Positions 54,296 through 64,000 of a DNA stretch of 64,000 nt are shown one piece after another; the first letter of the stretch is position 1, and each line of letters opens with the position of its first letter. This stretch comes from Pomphorhynchus laevis (lineage: Eukaryota; Acanthocephala; Palaeacanthocephala; Echinorhynchida; Pomphorhynchidae), in the NCBI GenBank assembly GCA_012934845.2, contig WNNJ02003661.1, positions 1 through 64,000 of the forward strand, given 5' to 3'. The notes under the pieces were generated by a model. It saw nothing but the letters and a program-made list of their open reading frames with translations. It was not told where the DNA came from and made no database searches. The position numbers and the translations under genes were made by a program.

Positions 54296-54720
54296 TTAGC
54301 AGATATCTAGATTTAATACTGGTATAAAACACTATTTCAGTATTAATTCAACAAAAGAATTTTTAGAACAGACAAAAGGAATAAATTTTCAAAATATAAA
54401 TACATTCGATTTTAGTACGCTTTATACAAATCTAGATTTAGTAGATATAGAGCAATAACATGATAACATAGCAGTTCTTTCTGATTACTTCTAATCCTTA
54501 TTCTTATACATCGCCTTTGATTTATTAGTCAATTCATAAAAATTGACTTTTATTTTAAATTTCAATTTTTAATTTTAACGTGATATGAATTAAATAAAAT
54601 CTTATGTAACAATTATTTATTATATATTATTTAATTATTTATTATTTAATTATTTATTTTATTTATCATTATTTTTTATTTATAAATAATTTAAATAATA
54701 AATAAATAAATAGTTAATAA
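54296..54720 (+). mobile_element. PLE-A internal-deletion derivative, copy 1
   Basis: Reads TGIKHYFSINSTKEFLEQTK, INFQNINTFDFSTLYTNLDL then VDI, and jumps directly into a tail starting gagcaataacatgataacat followed by agcagttc. Motifs B and C and the rest of RT are deleted. The same joint occurs at 59500-59560, so the deleted form itself was copied. Confidence 0.85.
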
Positions 54721-54836
54721 ATTAATCTGATTTTTTCGCTATTTCTATAAATATCGATTTTATTTATAAAAATTGATTCATTTCTAGGTGTGCGTTAGAG
54801 AAAAAATAGCTACAGTCATAATTGGTTCTAAATTAA

Positions 54837-55028
54837 ATGCTGATAGCAAAGAAGTTATTACAAGCACGTGCTATATCAAAATCTATGCTAGCCGATGCTA
54901 AAAGAGAGAAACGTTCTTTTATAAACATATATTACAGTGGGGACACAGAAGACGCTGTAGAATATCATTTTAGAAGATCGCTAGAGAAGTTAAATAATGC
55001 ATCTTTAAAAAAGCGTTCCAGTATGTAA
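54837..55028 (+). CDS. Small ORF or exon candidate, unrecognised
   Basis: A 63-codon ORF, highly charged (MLADAKREKRSFINIYYSGD, HFRRSLEKLNNASLKKRSSM). An intron-like gtaagg donor overlaps its end, and candidate AG acceptors precede it. Low-confidence host exon; no domain recognised. Confidence 0.25.
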   Translation: MLIAKKLLQARAISKSMLADAKREKRSFINIYYSGDTEDAVEYHFRRSLEKLNNASLKKRSSM

Positions 55029-55203
55029 GGCCCTTTAAAATATTTCTTTATTGTTAGATAATAATATATTTTTAATTATTAATAACCGATTATTAAATAC
55101 CTATAATATTTGAATTATTAAATATATAGTCATACCTTTTAAATTGTATGTTTTAAATTTTCTAGTGTTTTGTATTTGCATTTTATTAATATTTTACTAA
55201 TCA

Positions 55204-55345
55204 AATCCGCTAACTGAGTCTACGTATTGTTATATAATTATAAAATAAACAAAACATAATAATGCTAAATCAAAATTTAATAATTAAATAATAAAATAAA
55301 TAATTGTTATAAGATTTTTTATAATTTATATCAAGTTAAAATAAA
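55204..55345 (-). mobile_element. PLE-A 3' terminus, solo
   Basis: Minus-strand last 140 nt of the PLE-A tail, from gctaactgagtctacgtatt inward. Confidence 0.8.
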
Positions 55346-55796
55346 AATTATAACCAGTAAGTTTTTCTTCTTTAGGAAATTTGTAAGTTGTATGTTATTA
55401 TCTTGTAAGTAAGTTGTTATAATCAAGACAATTGTTTTTCAAGACAATCCGTACTTTAAACAATTGTGTGTTTAAGCTCTTAATTTTTTATTAATATTAT
55501 AATATTATTAATATTAATGATATTAAAGAGGTATTATCTTATATTTTCAAATATGGTATTATTTCGGACTGATTAAACTCTGCAAAAGTAATTTTTATTC
55601 CTAAAGGTAAGAATTTTATATTTAAGGAACGTCTTCATTATCTATCACTCATTTCTACGCTAGCGAAATTTTTGAAATATAATTTCAAGAATAGCTTTGA
55701 TAGGATAATGTGAATACGTTTAATGATTTCATTGAACTAAATAAATTTGATATATATGCTAAAGGTAGCTACACAAATGCTTTAATGTAAATAAAT
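55346..55796. other. No gene recognised
   Basis: AT-rich. Short aatattattaatatta simple repeats lie at about 55490-55520. Confidence 0.45.
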
Positions 55797-56192
55797 TCAT
55801 CCTAAATACTCTAAATTCACATAGTTATCTTTGTGTACATGCATACAACTTGATTTGTAAAGAGCGTTCGTATTGATAAGATCACAACACGAAATTGGAA
55901 AAGCTTCCGATGTTGATAAGATCATCCAGAATTTGAGTTCAGCACGAACTTGTGCCTTTGTATCATCTAGTTTTGATGCATCGCCATTCGCATTTTGACA
56001 AGAGATACTATTAAAGGATTCACCATCGGACGCGTAAGTTCGAGTACTACGATTATATATTCGTCTCGATCGAAATATCTTAGATCGGTAAACTATCATA
56101 ATGTCTCCGCGTTTTAAGCAAAATGAACAATCAGCATCCCGTGCTGTACAACAATTACGTATATGCATAGCTCCACAACAAAAGTAGCACAT
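55797..56192 (-). mobile_element. Gag-like zinc-knuckle scrap (LTR-element fossil)
   Basis: A 131-codon minus-strand ORF opening with two Cys/His clusters (CYFCCGAMHIRNC, CSFCLKRGD) of the retroelement zinc-knuckle type. It is an isolated, broken fragment of an LTR-type element. The family is not certain (Gypsy or BEL), and no neighbouring parts are recognised. Confidence 0.45.
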
Positions 56193-56539
56193 TTTTTGTT
56201 GAACTTATGAACTACATTAATAGATTCCTCATTATCTGAAATAATATCAATATCAGTATTTGGTTTCAAACTTTTGGTCTCTTTCATGACATTTACTGCG
56301 AATTAGGATGTGTCCATATTCGTTTGATTGAGTAAGAGCTGCTTCAATTGTTCGAGTAACTTGATACACTTTATCTTTATCAATGCACTCGGTTTAAATT
56401 ATGCACTGACGAATTTCGTTCTATTGCAATCCAATCATAGTATGATAAATTTATTTTGAGTGGCAAATGCGTATCAACGGCGCGCTTACAAGCCAACTAA
56501 TAATAATTTAACAGACGAATTCAGTGTGTATGCTCAGTC

Positions 56540-56655
56540 CATTCGTTAATATTGTTCGTTCAATCCGTTCGTTCAGCCGTTTGTTCAGCCGTTCGTTCAC
56601 ACGGTTCATTCACACCGTCCATTTAGACCATTCGTTTAGACCGTTCGTTGTTAAG
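56540..56655. repeat. ~11-bp tandem repeat (CCGTTCGTTCA)
   Basis: About ten imperfect copies of a ccgttcgttca/agaccgttcgt unit. Confidence 0.8.
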
Positions 56656-57541
56656 TACTTATAATTGTAAGTAGGTTATAACAAAATAATTTTTGGACCC
56701 GAATAATTAATTAATTCATAATAAATGAATCGTGAATAAGAATATCCCGCATTTGCGAAAACTAAATGTCCTTTAAAAGAGATGGATATAAAGCTTTGAA
56801 AATCAAAGATAAAATTTGTTTTAGTTTTTGATTTGTCTATCTAAACTTGGATACAATTTTAAAGTTACTGTCGGGAACGGACCGTATATTATAACAGTGT
56901 TTATTCTGTTATATCCATTTATAAGCATTTATAAGCATTTGTAAATGCTTATATTTTTAATTTGTATAATAAATGTAAAAACTTTAATTTAAAAAAGTCT
57001 GAATTAAAAAAATCTGAATAAAATAATCTGAAATATAGAAAATCTTGAGATTAAGATATTAACATTTGTGGGCATATATTTGTGGACATATATTTATTTT
57101 AAAGAACAATTTTTATATTTTGAACTGATTATATCTGTAAACTGAGTGTATATTAGAGTGTATTTCTTTATATTAGAGTGTATCAAAAGAAATTGCTATA
57201 GTATCAAGTTTCATCCCCTATCCATGGACCCAACATATCAGCGCGGTCGATTTATAATGCATTTCTACTGATTACCCAGTGCACATTGGCAATAAATAGA
57301 GAATATCAAAGATTTATACTTATACATCACTAACTTCGTTGTCATTCTCTCCTACAATACTTGTCACGCTAATGACGTATTTCCTCTAATGAAATTTGAT
57401 TATATCTTATTCTAATACAAAGCATATTGTATATTAAATATCTATATTAATAATCAATTAATACAGATATTTGTTGAGTAAAAATATAGATAATTAATGT
57501 ATTAATTATTATCTATATTAATTATCAATTAATTAAATCAG
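56656..57541. other. No gene recognised
   Basis: AT-rich sequence with simple repeats (tataagcatt, attaattat). No supported ORF. Confidence 0.45.
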
Positions 57542-58430
57542 CTAACTGAGTCTACGTATTTAATATAATTATAAAATAAACAAAACATAATAATGCTAAA
57601 TCAAAATTTAATAATTAAATAATAAAATTAATAATTGTTTTTAGATTTTCTATAATTTATATCAAGTTAAAATAAAAAATAAAATTTAAAATAAACGTCA
57701 TTTTTATGAATTGACTAATAAATAACAGACGTTGTATCAGAATAAGAATTAGAGGTCATCAGGAGGAACTGCTATGCTATCAGGTTTCGGCCCCTAACTC
57801 CTCTACCCAACATAGCAGCGGGGCCAAATACATGCTAATGATGTATTTCCTCTGAAATAACTATCTAGTATCTTATTCTAATGCAAAGTATATTATTTAT
57901 TATCCATCCATAAAAATTTGCCACTTAAGAGTTTAAATTTATTCTTTATATTATTGTGTTGATTTATATATTTTACTATTTTCTGCTTGATGTTATTTTT
58001 ATAGTAACCTAGTTTAAAATATGTATCTATTAAATTATTTAAATGATTTTGAAGAAAGCCAATATCATTACATATTATTGCAATTCTTAAAATTTCATTA
58101 TTTAATGTATTATATTTTATATTATATGGTATGCATGAATGCTCATGCAAAAATATGTTTCTTGTAAATTTAAATATGTCATCTTTACGATATAAATTAA
58201 TAGTAGTTTTAGTTAATGTTAATTTAATGTTCATATCTAGATATACACCTTCTTTATCATTAATATTGGTTTTGTTAAGAATAAGGCTTTCTGGATAAAT
58301 GTGCTCACTAATTGAATAAAAATTATTAGAATTAAATACACATATATCATCAATGTATCGAAACATATATTTCATATATTTATATTGTTTAGATTTAGTT
58401 TTTACACAGTTATGAACAAATTCATATTTT
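57542..58430 (-). mobile_element. PLE-A 3' half with complete tail
   Basis: The best-preserved C-terminal PLE-A coding sequence: ORF 57893-58375 (160 codons) from MKYMFRYIDDICVFN (motif C) through EGVYLDMNIKLTLTKTTINL and HEHSCIPYNIKYN to the terminal GKFLWMDNK. The complete 3' tail follows, with both interleaved stems intact. It is 5' truncated just before motif C, where a small local duplication (58430-58530) follows. Confidence 0.9.
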
Positions 58431-58734
58431 TTGTAAATTTGAATGTGCCATCTTTACGATATAAATTAATAGTAGTTTTAGTTAATGTTATTTTAATGTT
58501 CATATCTAGATATACACCATGCATGAATGCTGATGAAAAAAATATTTTTAATAGTTATAATTAAAAATTAAAACTGAATGAATCGACTATCTTATTTCCT
58601 CTTATGAAATTTGATTATCAAGTTTAATATTTAATAATATTATTCTAATATTATTTATTATAATAAATAATAATATAATAATAAATCTTATAATAATATA
58701 AGATTTATGTAATCAAATTAATTTTATAAAATTA

Positions 58735-59725
58735 ATAAAGATATGTATAAAGAACTTAAGAAAGCTGCTATCAAAAGGGTATAAATATAGATTAAATAAC
58801 AACAACGACAAAAATAAAATTTACAGTTCGTTATATAATAACTTAAATGATTACTTTAGTAAGCTGATTAATAGTGAAAGCTCGAATATATCTAAGATAA
58901 AAATTTGGAAAGATTATATATTTGATAAAATTAAAAATAAAATGAAAATAACAAACAATTATAAAAGAAAAGATAAAATTAATTAAGATATGTATAAAGA
59001 ACTTACTAAATTAAAGGATAACTATATAATAACAACTATTGATAAAGCTAGTAATAACTTTGTCTTCATATGCAAAAAGCTTTTTTATGATATACTAATG
59101 AAAGAGGTTAATTCTAATGATTTAAATGTAAATCCAACATATGAACGTAGTGAGTTGAGTTTAGAAACAATTATTACAAGTCACTGTTCTATAATGGATA
59201 AAAAGGGTATAAAGGTTGAATTAGATAATAAAACTATACCTATATTATATTGGAATCCTAAATTACATAAAAATTCAATAAAACCTAGGTTCATATGTAG
59301 TGCGTTTAAATGTACATTAAAACCACTTTCTGTCTATATGAATAAAATACTTAAAGTAATTAAAGCACATTTTAAAAAATATTGCAAGTTAATCGAAATT
59401 AATACTGGTATAAAACACTATTTCAGTATTAATTCTACAAAAGAATTTTTAGAACAGACAAAAGGAATAAATTTTCAAAATATAAATACATACGATTTTT
59501 TATTACGCTTTATGCAAATCTAGGTTTAGTAGATATAGGGCAATAACATGATAACATAGCAGTTCTTTCTGATTACTTCTAATCCTTATTCTTATACATC
59601 GCCTTTGATTTATTAGTCAATTCATAAAAATTTAAATGTACATTTAAATTTCAATTTTTAATTTTAACGTGATATGAATTAAATAAAATCTTATGTAACA
59701 ATTATTTATTATATATTATTTAGAT
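58735..59725 (+). mobile_element. PLE-A internal-deletion derivative, copy 2 (longer)
   Basis: Starts in the CELRKLLSKGYKYRLNNNN region. ORF 58990-59523 (177 codons) is intact from MYKELTKLKDNYIITTIDKA through LYWNPKLHKNSIKPRF, SAFKCTLKPLSVYMNKIL and HYFSINSTKEFLEQTKGINF. After the VDI codons it jumps to gggcaataacatgataacat and the tail, the same joint as at 54.45 kb. The N-terminal half of RT is therefore well preserved while palm motifs B and C are gone. Confidence 0.9.
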
Positions 59726-59794
59726 AGATTCATCGATTATGTCAATAACCTCGGTTCTTTAAAATTTACAACATCATTTTCTGTTCCCGCGAAC

Positions 59795-60295
59795 TTATAT
59801 ATAAATACATACAATTTTAGTACGCTTTATACAAATCTAGGTTTAGTAGATATTAAAGAAGCGTTAGTAAAATTAATTAATCTTATATTCGGAAAAAGAT
59901 ATACATATATATGTTATAATAATTATAACGCCTATCAAACAAAAATTAAACCATCAAATGAATATAAATATATGGATAAAATTGAATTAATAAAATCCTT
60001 AAATATTTTGATAAATCAAAATTATTTAAAATTATTTATCTATATTTAGAAAATATTTGGAAAATGTTTATGGATGGATAATAAATAATATACTTTATTA
60101 CAATATAACACTATATAATCAAATTTCATCAGAGGAAATACGTCCTTAACACGTATTTGGCCTCGCTGATATGCTGGGTAAAGGAGTTAGTGGCCGAAAC
60201 ATGATCGCATAGCATTTCCTCCTGATGACTTCTAATCCTCATTCTGATACAAAATCTGTTATTTATTAGCCAATTCATAACAATTGACTTTTTTA
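59795..60295 (+). mobile_element. PLE-A fragment with second internal deletion
   Basis: From TYNFSTLYTNLGLVDIKEAL through ICYNNYNAYQTKIKPSNEYK and IKSLNILINQNYLK, then a jump to the ORF end (WMDNK) and tail. The tail stems are partly decayed (cgctgatatg/gcatagcat). Confidence 0.8.
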
Positions 60296-60299
60296 CGTC

Positions 60300-60545
60300 G
60301 TTACCGCGTATTTGGTCCGCCGCTATGTTGGGTCGAGGAATATAAGCAAAAACCTGTTAACATAGCAGTTCCTCCTAATGATCACTAAACACTGATAACG
60401 ATGATTGTCAAGTTCCTCCAGATGACCTCAAATCCTTATTCTTATACATCGTCCGTTATTTATTAGTCAATTCATAAAAATTGACTTTTATTTTAAATTT
60501 CAATTTTTATTTTAACTTGATATAAATATTATTTATACAAAATAT
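60300..60545 (+). mobile_element. PLE-A 3' tail, solo
   Basis: A second tail immediately after the previous one (cgctatgttgggtcgagg, catagcagttcctccta), with a small internal duplication of tcctcc(a/t)gatgacc near 60415. Confidence 0.75.
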
Positions 60546-60589
60546 TTATATTTATATAAATATTTAAGCAATTTTTGCTTAGTATCGGT

Positions 60590-60960
60590 CGTTACAAAGC
60601 CAAAAAGATGGTTGCTTGATAATAGATGGTATCGTCTATAGGGTAGATTGTAGTGAATGTCTCAGTATGTATGTTGGATAAGCTGGTCGAACTCTCAGAA
60701 CGAGATTAGCTAAGCATAGAAGGGCGCTCACAACATCAGCGCATCTGGCATTAGCTGATCATGCATTGGAGACAAAACAATAAATATATTTCGTAAATCT
60801 TAGATTTTATGTACAGAACCTAATCTGAATCGCCGACTGATTTTGGAGGCTGTGGCAATAAAAATATTAGATCCAGATTTGAACAAAATGATTTCCTGTT
60901 ACATACACTTAATCATGTTGCTTTGTAATATTTTGTTGTTTCAGATTATTCTTCTTGAAA
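60590..60960 (+). mobile_element. PLE GIY-YIG nuclease remnant
   Basis: Reads GIVYRVDCSECLSMYVG, GRTLRTRLAKHRRALTT and ALADHALET, the core and helix of a GIY-YIG nuclease of the kind at the C-terminus of canonical PLEs. ILDPDLNKM-like codons follow. It differs from PLE-B and from the 26.7-kb remnant, and is decayed. Confidence 0.7.
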
Positions 60961-61179
60961 ATGTTCCCTGCTAGGGATCGAACTATTGAAGAAATGTTTA
61001 ATTTCCTTATTGCTGGGAAAGGCTTTTCGATTTAATATTTAATATAAATATTTATATTTGGTCAAAACAAATTTATTTTCATCCTTTATCTAACAAAAAT
61101 ATCTCGAGAACAGAATTGTTCTAAGAACAGTTCATACTTTCGGTGACTTTTAAACCTTTAACTTTTCTATTTTTATAAG

Positions 61180-61488
61180 TTTCAACATTAACCGACATTG
61201 AAAACGAACAGTGGTATCCAGAAGAAGGACATAAAAGTAAAATTTCACGTACTAACGATTACTTTGAAGATGATTTCAAGCTGCAGCCAACTGATGTTCA
61301 TAAGATAACGCCAGAGAAATTTGGAAATGAAACACAGTTTTACGATAAACACAAAAGTTTTATTATCCCCGACCATAGTTCATCAATGATGTTCTTCGCC
61401 GTAAATAGATCAACAACTAAATTCTATGATAGTATAGAGATTCCGACTTCGATTTCACCATGTAGTGATTTTGTTTGCAGCTCAATCA
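61180..61488 (+). CDS. Putative host exon, unassigned
   Basis: An open 309-nt stretch between a pyrimidine-rich acceptor (cttttctatttttataag) and a consensus donor (atca/gtaagt). In frame it reads TLTDIENEQWYPEEGHKSKI, SRTNDYFEDDFKLQPTDVHK, TPEKFGNETQFYDKHKSFII and ISPCSDFVCSSIS. It is acidic, hydrophilic and of much more even composition than its flanks. It begins without a Met, consistent with an internal exon. I recognise no domain. The surrounding 6 kb is transposon sequence and probable intron. Confidence 0.45.
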
Positions 61489-62211
61489 GTAAGTTATTAT
61501 TTACGCTAATTAAATTAATCGACATTTTATCACTTTATTTTATTTACTTTATTTACAATTTACTTTATCAATTTACTTTATCAATTTACTTTATAATATT
61601 ATTATCTTTATCATGGCTGTGTGACAAATCAGTTCGGGAGAATATATGAAATAATCATTTTATTACAAAATTGAACCTATTATTCAATTAAGTGTCATAA
61701 ATTGAACTATTTCATTCATAGTAATGAAACGATAATTAACGTAATTTAATGACAATACCATTATAAAGACATGGATATATTTAATTCAATAATTTATAGC
61801 GTCGCTAAATTTATTCTAGATAAGCACTTATGACAAAACAAAACCCTGATGATTATACCATATTTAAGGTATAATCATCATGTATACAAAATATATAAGG
61901 TATAATCGTGTTGATTATACCTTATATATAATTATACCTACGTCGAGGCAAAGTGATTATCAACCAATCGGCGTATTAATGTACCGAGAAGAAATTCTAA
62001 ACATTTTAATCGTCTTTGAATAAACAAATAGTAACAGAGGTAGAAAATATGTTTTTATTTTTTGTTATGGTCTGTCGCAAGCATTTTAAAAACCCATTAG
62101 TGTCTTATTATGTAAGAAAGGTTGGGAACAATAGTTCTATACCAACAAAAAACCATTGTTTGCGCACTAATACATTATTTAGATATGTGAAAATCCGAAT
62201 ATAATTAATAT
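61489..62211. other. Probable intron; no gene recognised
   Basis: Follows the gtaagt donor. AT-rich, with a foldback of aaggtataatcatcatg against gatgattataccatattt at about 61845-61885. Confidence 0.45.
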
Positions 62212-62330
62212 ATTTAATCTTATATCCGAATATAAGATTAATTAATTTTTCTAATGCATCTTTAATATCTGCTAAATCTAGATTTGTATAAAGCGTACTA
62301 AAATCGTACGTATTAAAATCTTTCAATCTT
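62212..62330 (-). mobile_element. PLE-A fragment, RT motif A
   Basis: Minus-strand NTYDFSTLYTNLDLADIKDA then LEKLINLIFGY. It ends at an inverted repeat that begins a segment carrying another PLE's nuclease. Confidence 0.8.
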
Positions 62331-62357
62331 AGACTTATCAATCTTGATAAGTCTAAG
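62328..62357. repeat. Perfect 12-bp-arm hairpin
   Basis: cttagacttatc, 6 nt, gataagtctaag. A related foldback (gacttaga.../tctaagtc) lies at 62946-62975, so the two bracket 62330-62980. Confidence 0.9.
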
Positions 62358-62504
62358 TCTGATAGACTAATATTTGAATACTAACTTTAATATTTCGATA
62401 AGTCTTATATATTGCGATTGATTTGGCTCTCGGCTGGGATCCGCTCTGAACTCATGATAATATTTATTTTTATAATAACTACCAGCAATAAGTCTAAAAT
62501 ATTA

Positions 62505-62950
62505 GTTTTTATTGAACGTTTCGCTCTTCTTGACTTCGTCAGCACATCTAGAAATACACATCACATTTTACAATCTTCAAATTAAAATTAAAATGTAAAC
62601 ATATCAACAATATAAGTCTTGCCAATAAATTTCATTGCCTGAATTTATGTCTAATCATTCCATGAATAAATATGCTCGACGTTAATATCCGGAAGTTTAT
62701 CCATCATTGACTGTTCTATAATTTTCATCTCTTTCAATTTTCTTGCTTTTGGATCTTCTATTGTATTGACTACTTGATAAGTCATGCAATCTTTGTCATC
62801 ATGCATCAAGTAGTGCGTCACTACTGCGTCAGTTTCTCGCTAAGCCTTGAAATTGGCTCTTCTGTTAGTCAGTCTGTCACGAAGGCCTCTACTCGTTTCA
62901 CTAACGTATTGGCTTTTACAGATTCTACAGGTTCCAAGGTATTAGACTTA
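62505..62950 (-). mobile_element. PLE GIY-YIG nuclease remnant with end motif
   Basis: Minus strand reads CRICKSQYVSETSRGLRDRL, AVVTHYLMHDDKDC, IEDPKARKLKEMKIIEQSM and DINVEHIYSWND, a GIY-YIG nuclease whose YVGET appears as YVSET. About 90 nt later comes ctgacgaagtcaagaagagc then gaaacgttc, the type of CTGA-GA...CGAAAC word found after the nuclease in canonical PLEs. It is a lineage distinct from PLE-B. Confidence 0.7.
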
Positions 62951-63011
62951 GACTTAATTTCGATAAGTCTAAGTCTAATAGACAAATCTAAGTATTTAGA
63001 TAAGTCTTATA

Positions 63012-64000
63012 TATATTTCCGAATATAATATTAATTAATTTTTCTAATGCATCTTTAATATCTGCTAAATATAAATTTGTATAAAGCGTACTAAAATCGT
63101 ACGTATTTATATTCCGAAAGTTTATTCCTTTTATGTGTTCTAAAAATTCTTTTGTAGAATTAATACTATAATAGTGTTTTATACCAGTATTAATTTCGAT
63201 TATTCTACAATATTTTTTAAAGTGTGCTTTAATTACTTTAAGTATTTATTCATATAGACAGAAAGTGGTTTTAATGTACATTTAAAAGCACTACATATGA
63301 ACCTAGGTTTTATTGGATTTTTATGTAATTTTGGATTCCAATATAATATAGGTATAGTTTTATTATCTGATTTGACCTTTATACCCTTTTTATCCATTAT
63401 AGAACAGTGACTTGTAATAATTGTTTCTAAACTCAACTCACTACGTTCATATGTTGGATTTACATTTAAATCATTAGAATTAACCTCTTTCACTAGTATA
63501 TCGTAATAAAGCTTTTTGCATATGAAGACAAAGTTATTACTAGCTTTATCAATAGTTGTTATTATATAGTTATCCTTTAATTTAGTAAGTTCTTTATACA
63601 TATCTTAATTAATTTTATCTTTTCTTTTATAATTGTTTGTTATTTTCATTTTATTTTTAATTTTATCAAATATATAATCTTTCCAAATTTTTATCTTAGA
63701 TATATTCGAGCTTTCACTATTAATGAGCTTACTAAAGTAATCATTTAAGTTATTATATAACGAATTGTAAATTTTATTTTTGTCGTTGTTATTATTTAAT
63801 CTATATTTATATCCTTTTGATATCAGCTTTCTTAATTCACAATTTTCAATTAATTCTAGATTATGGGTACATATATGTTCATTTATTTTATCAAAACTAA
63901 GACTTTTACAATTGCATTCTGTTTCCATTATGTTTCTAATATTATCGTTACATATTGATTTTAATTCTCTATTATAATTGCAAATTTTTCGTCCTAATGG
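63012..64000 (-). mobile_element. PLE-A N-terminal to mid RT copy, running off the window
   Basis: A long minus-strand copy entering from beyond the window end. ORF 63605-63928 has METECNCKSLSFDKINEHIC, THNLELIENCELRKLISKGY and NNLNDYFSKLINSESSNISK, followed after one stop by ORF 63233-63601: MYKELTKLKDNYIITTIDKA, VFICKKLYYDILVKEVNSND, IMDKKGIKVKSDNKTIPILY, WNPKLHKNPIKPRF. Then comes HYFSINSTKEFLEHIKGINF down to the DFSTLYTNL motif. PLE RTs act in the nucleus by target-primed synthesis. The Cys/His segment CNC...ICTHN is conserved in every PLE-A copy that reaches it. Confidence 0.9.

Noticed and set aside
56540-56655. Tandem CCGTTCGTTCA units as a CRISPR-like array or telomeric repeat
   Set aside because: No unique spacers, so not CRISPR. 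The unit does not match insect (TTAGG) or other known telomere repeats. It is a simple tandem repeat.

Overview
The window is a piece of an AT-rich animal nuclear genome, most likely an arthropod and perhaps an insect. It carries spliced host exons (an ABCA transporter, a MARVEL-like membrane protein), animal-type LINEs and Penelope-like elements (PLEs), and nothing with prokaryotic gene layout. Almost all of it is transposon sequence nested in transposon sequence, and I see no complete host gene. Species placement is inference only.

The dominant family, called PLE-A here, is an AT-rich Penelope-like element present in about 25 fragments on both strands. Read across copies it runs from a GIY-YIG-like N-terminal part (19.6-19.9 kb), through a CNC...CTHN Cys/His region and a PLE reverse transcriptase (KLHK, DFSTLYT, PMGGNSSP, RYIDD motifs), to a 360-nt 3' tail with strong secondary structure. 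This is the permuted, N-terminal-endonuclease layout known from Naiad/Chlamys-type PLEs. A second PLE (PLE-B, 21.7-23.4 kb) has the usual C-terminal GIY-YIG and lies as a large inverted repeat. Three further GIY-YIG remnants (26.7, 60.7, 62.8 kb) indicate more PLE lineages.

LINEs: restriction-like-endonuclease (RLE) LINEs occur at 0.1-1.2, 1.4-2.0, 6.5-9.0, 13.7-15.6, 18.0-19.2 and 45.1-45.9 kb. An APE-type LINE of CR1/L2 character (LINE-D) lies at 3.4-6.0, 9.6-13.7 (split) and 28.8-31.1 kb. A Jockey/R1-like LINE is at 27.4-28.6 kb, and an RTE-like LINE at 46.15-48.69 kb sits inside a PLE-A copy. Two short RTE-headed retroelements (49.5 and 52.7 kb) each have perfect target-site duplications. 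DNA transposons are a pogo-like element with 18-bp terminal repeats (10.9-12.75 kb) and a MULE transposase fragment (24.2-24.7 kb). One broken Ty3/Gypsy fossil is at 42.6-44.7 kb, and a zinc-knuckle gag-like scrap at 55.8-56.2 kb.

The most notable signal is a complete canonical type I hammerhead ribozyme core on the minus strand at 31.40-31.47 kb. It sits at the joint of an approximately 345-bp tandem unit and matches the organisation of animal retrozymes. It adjoins a 377-bp satellite (31.6-33.95 kb). Other structured or unexplained items are a PLE-A tail with two interleaved stems, two deletion derivatives of PLE-A that appear more than once, a 580-bp direct repeat with a TATA box and a splice-donor-bearing first exon (24.8-26.7 kb), and several long perfect hairpins.

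Host exons: ABCA on the minus strand at 41.27-41.76 kb, a MARVEL-like two-exon segment on the minus strand at 36.31-36.81 kb, and an unassigned plus-strand exon at 61.18-61.49 kb. All are separated from any partner exons by transposon-filled sequence.
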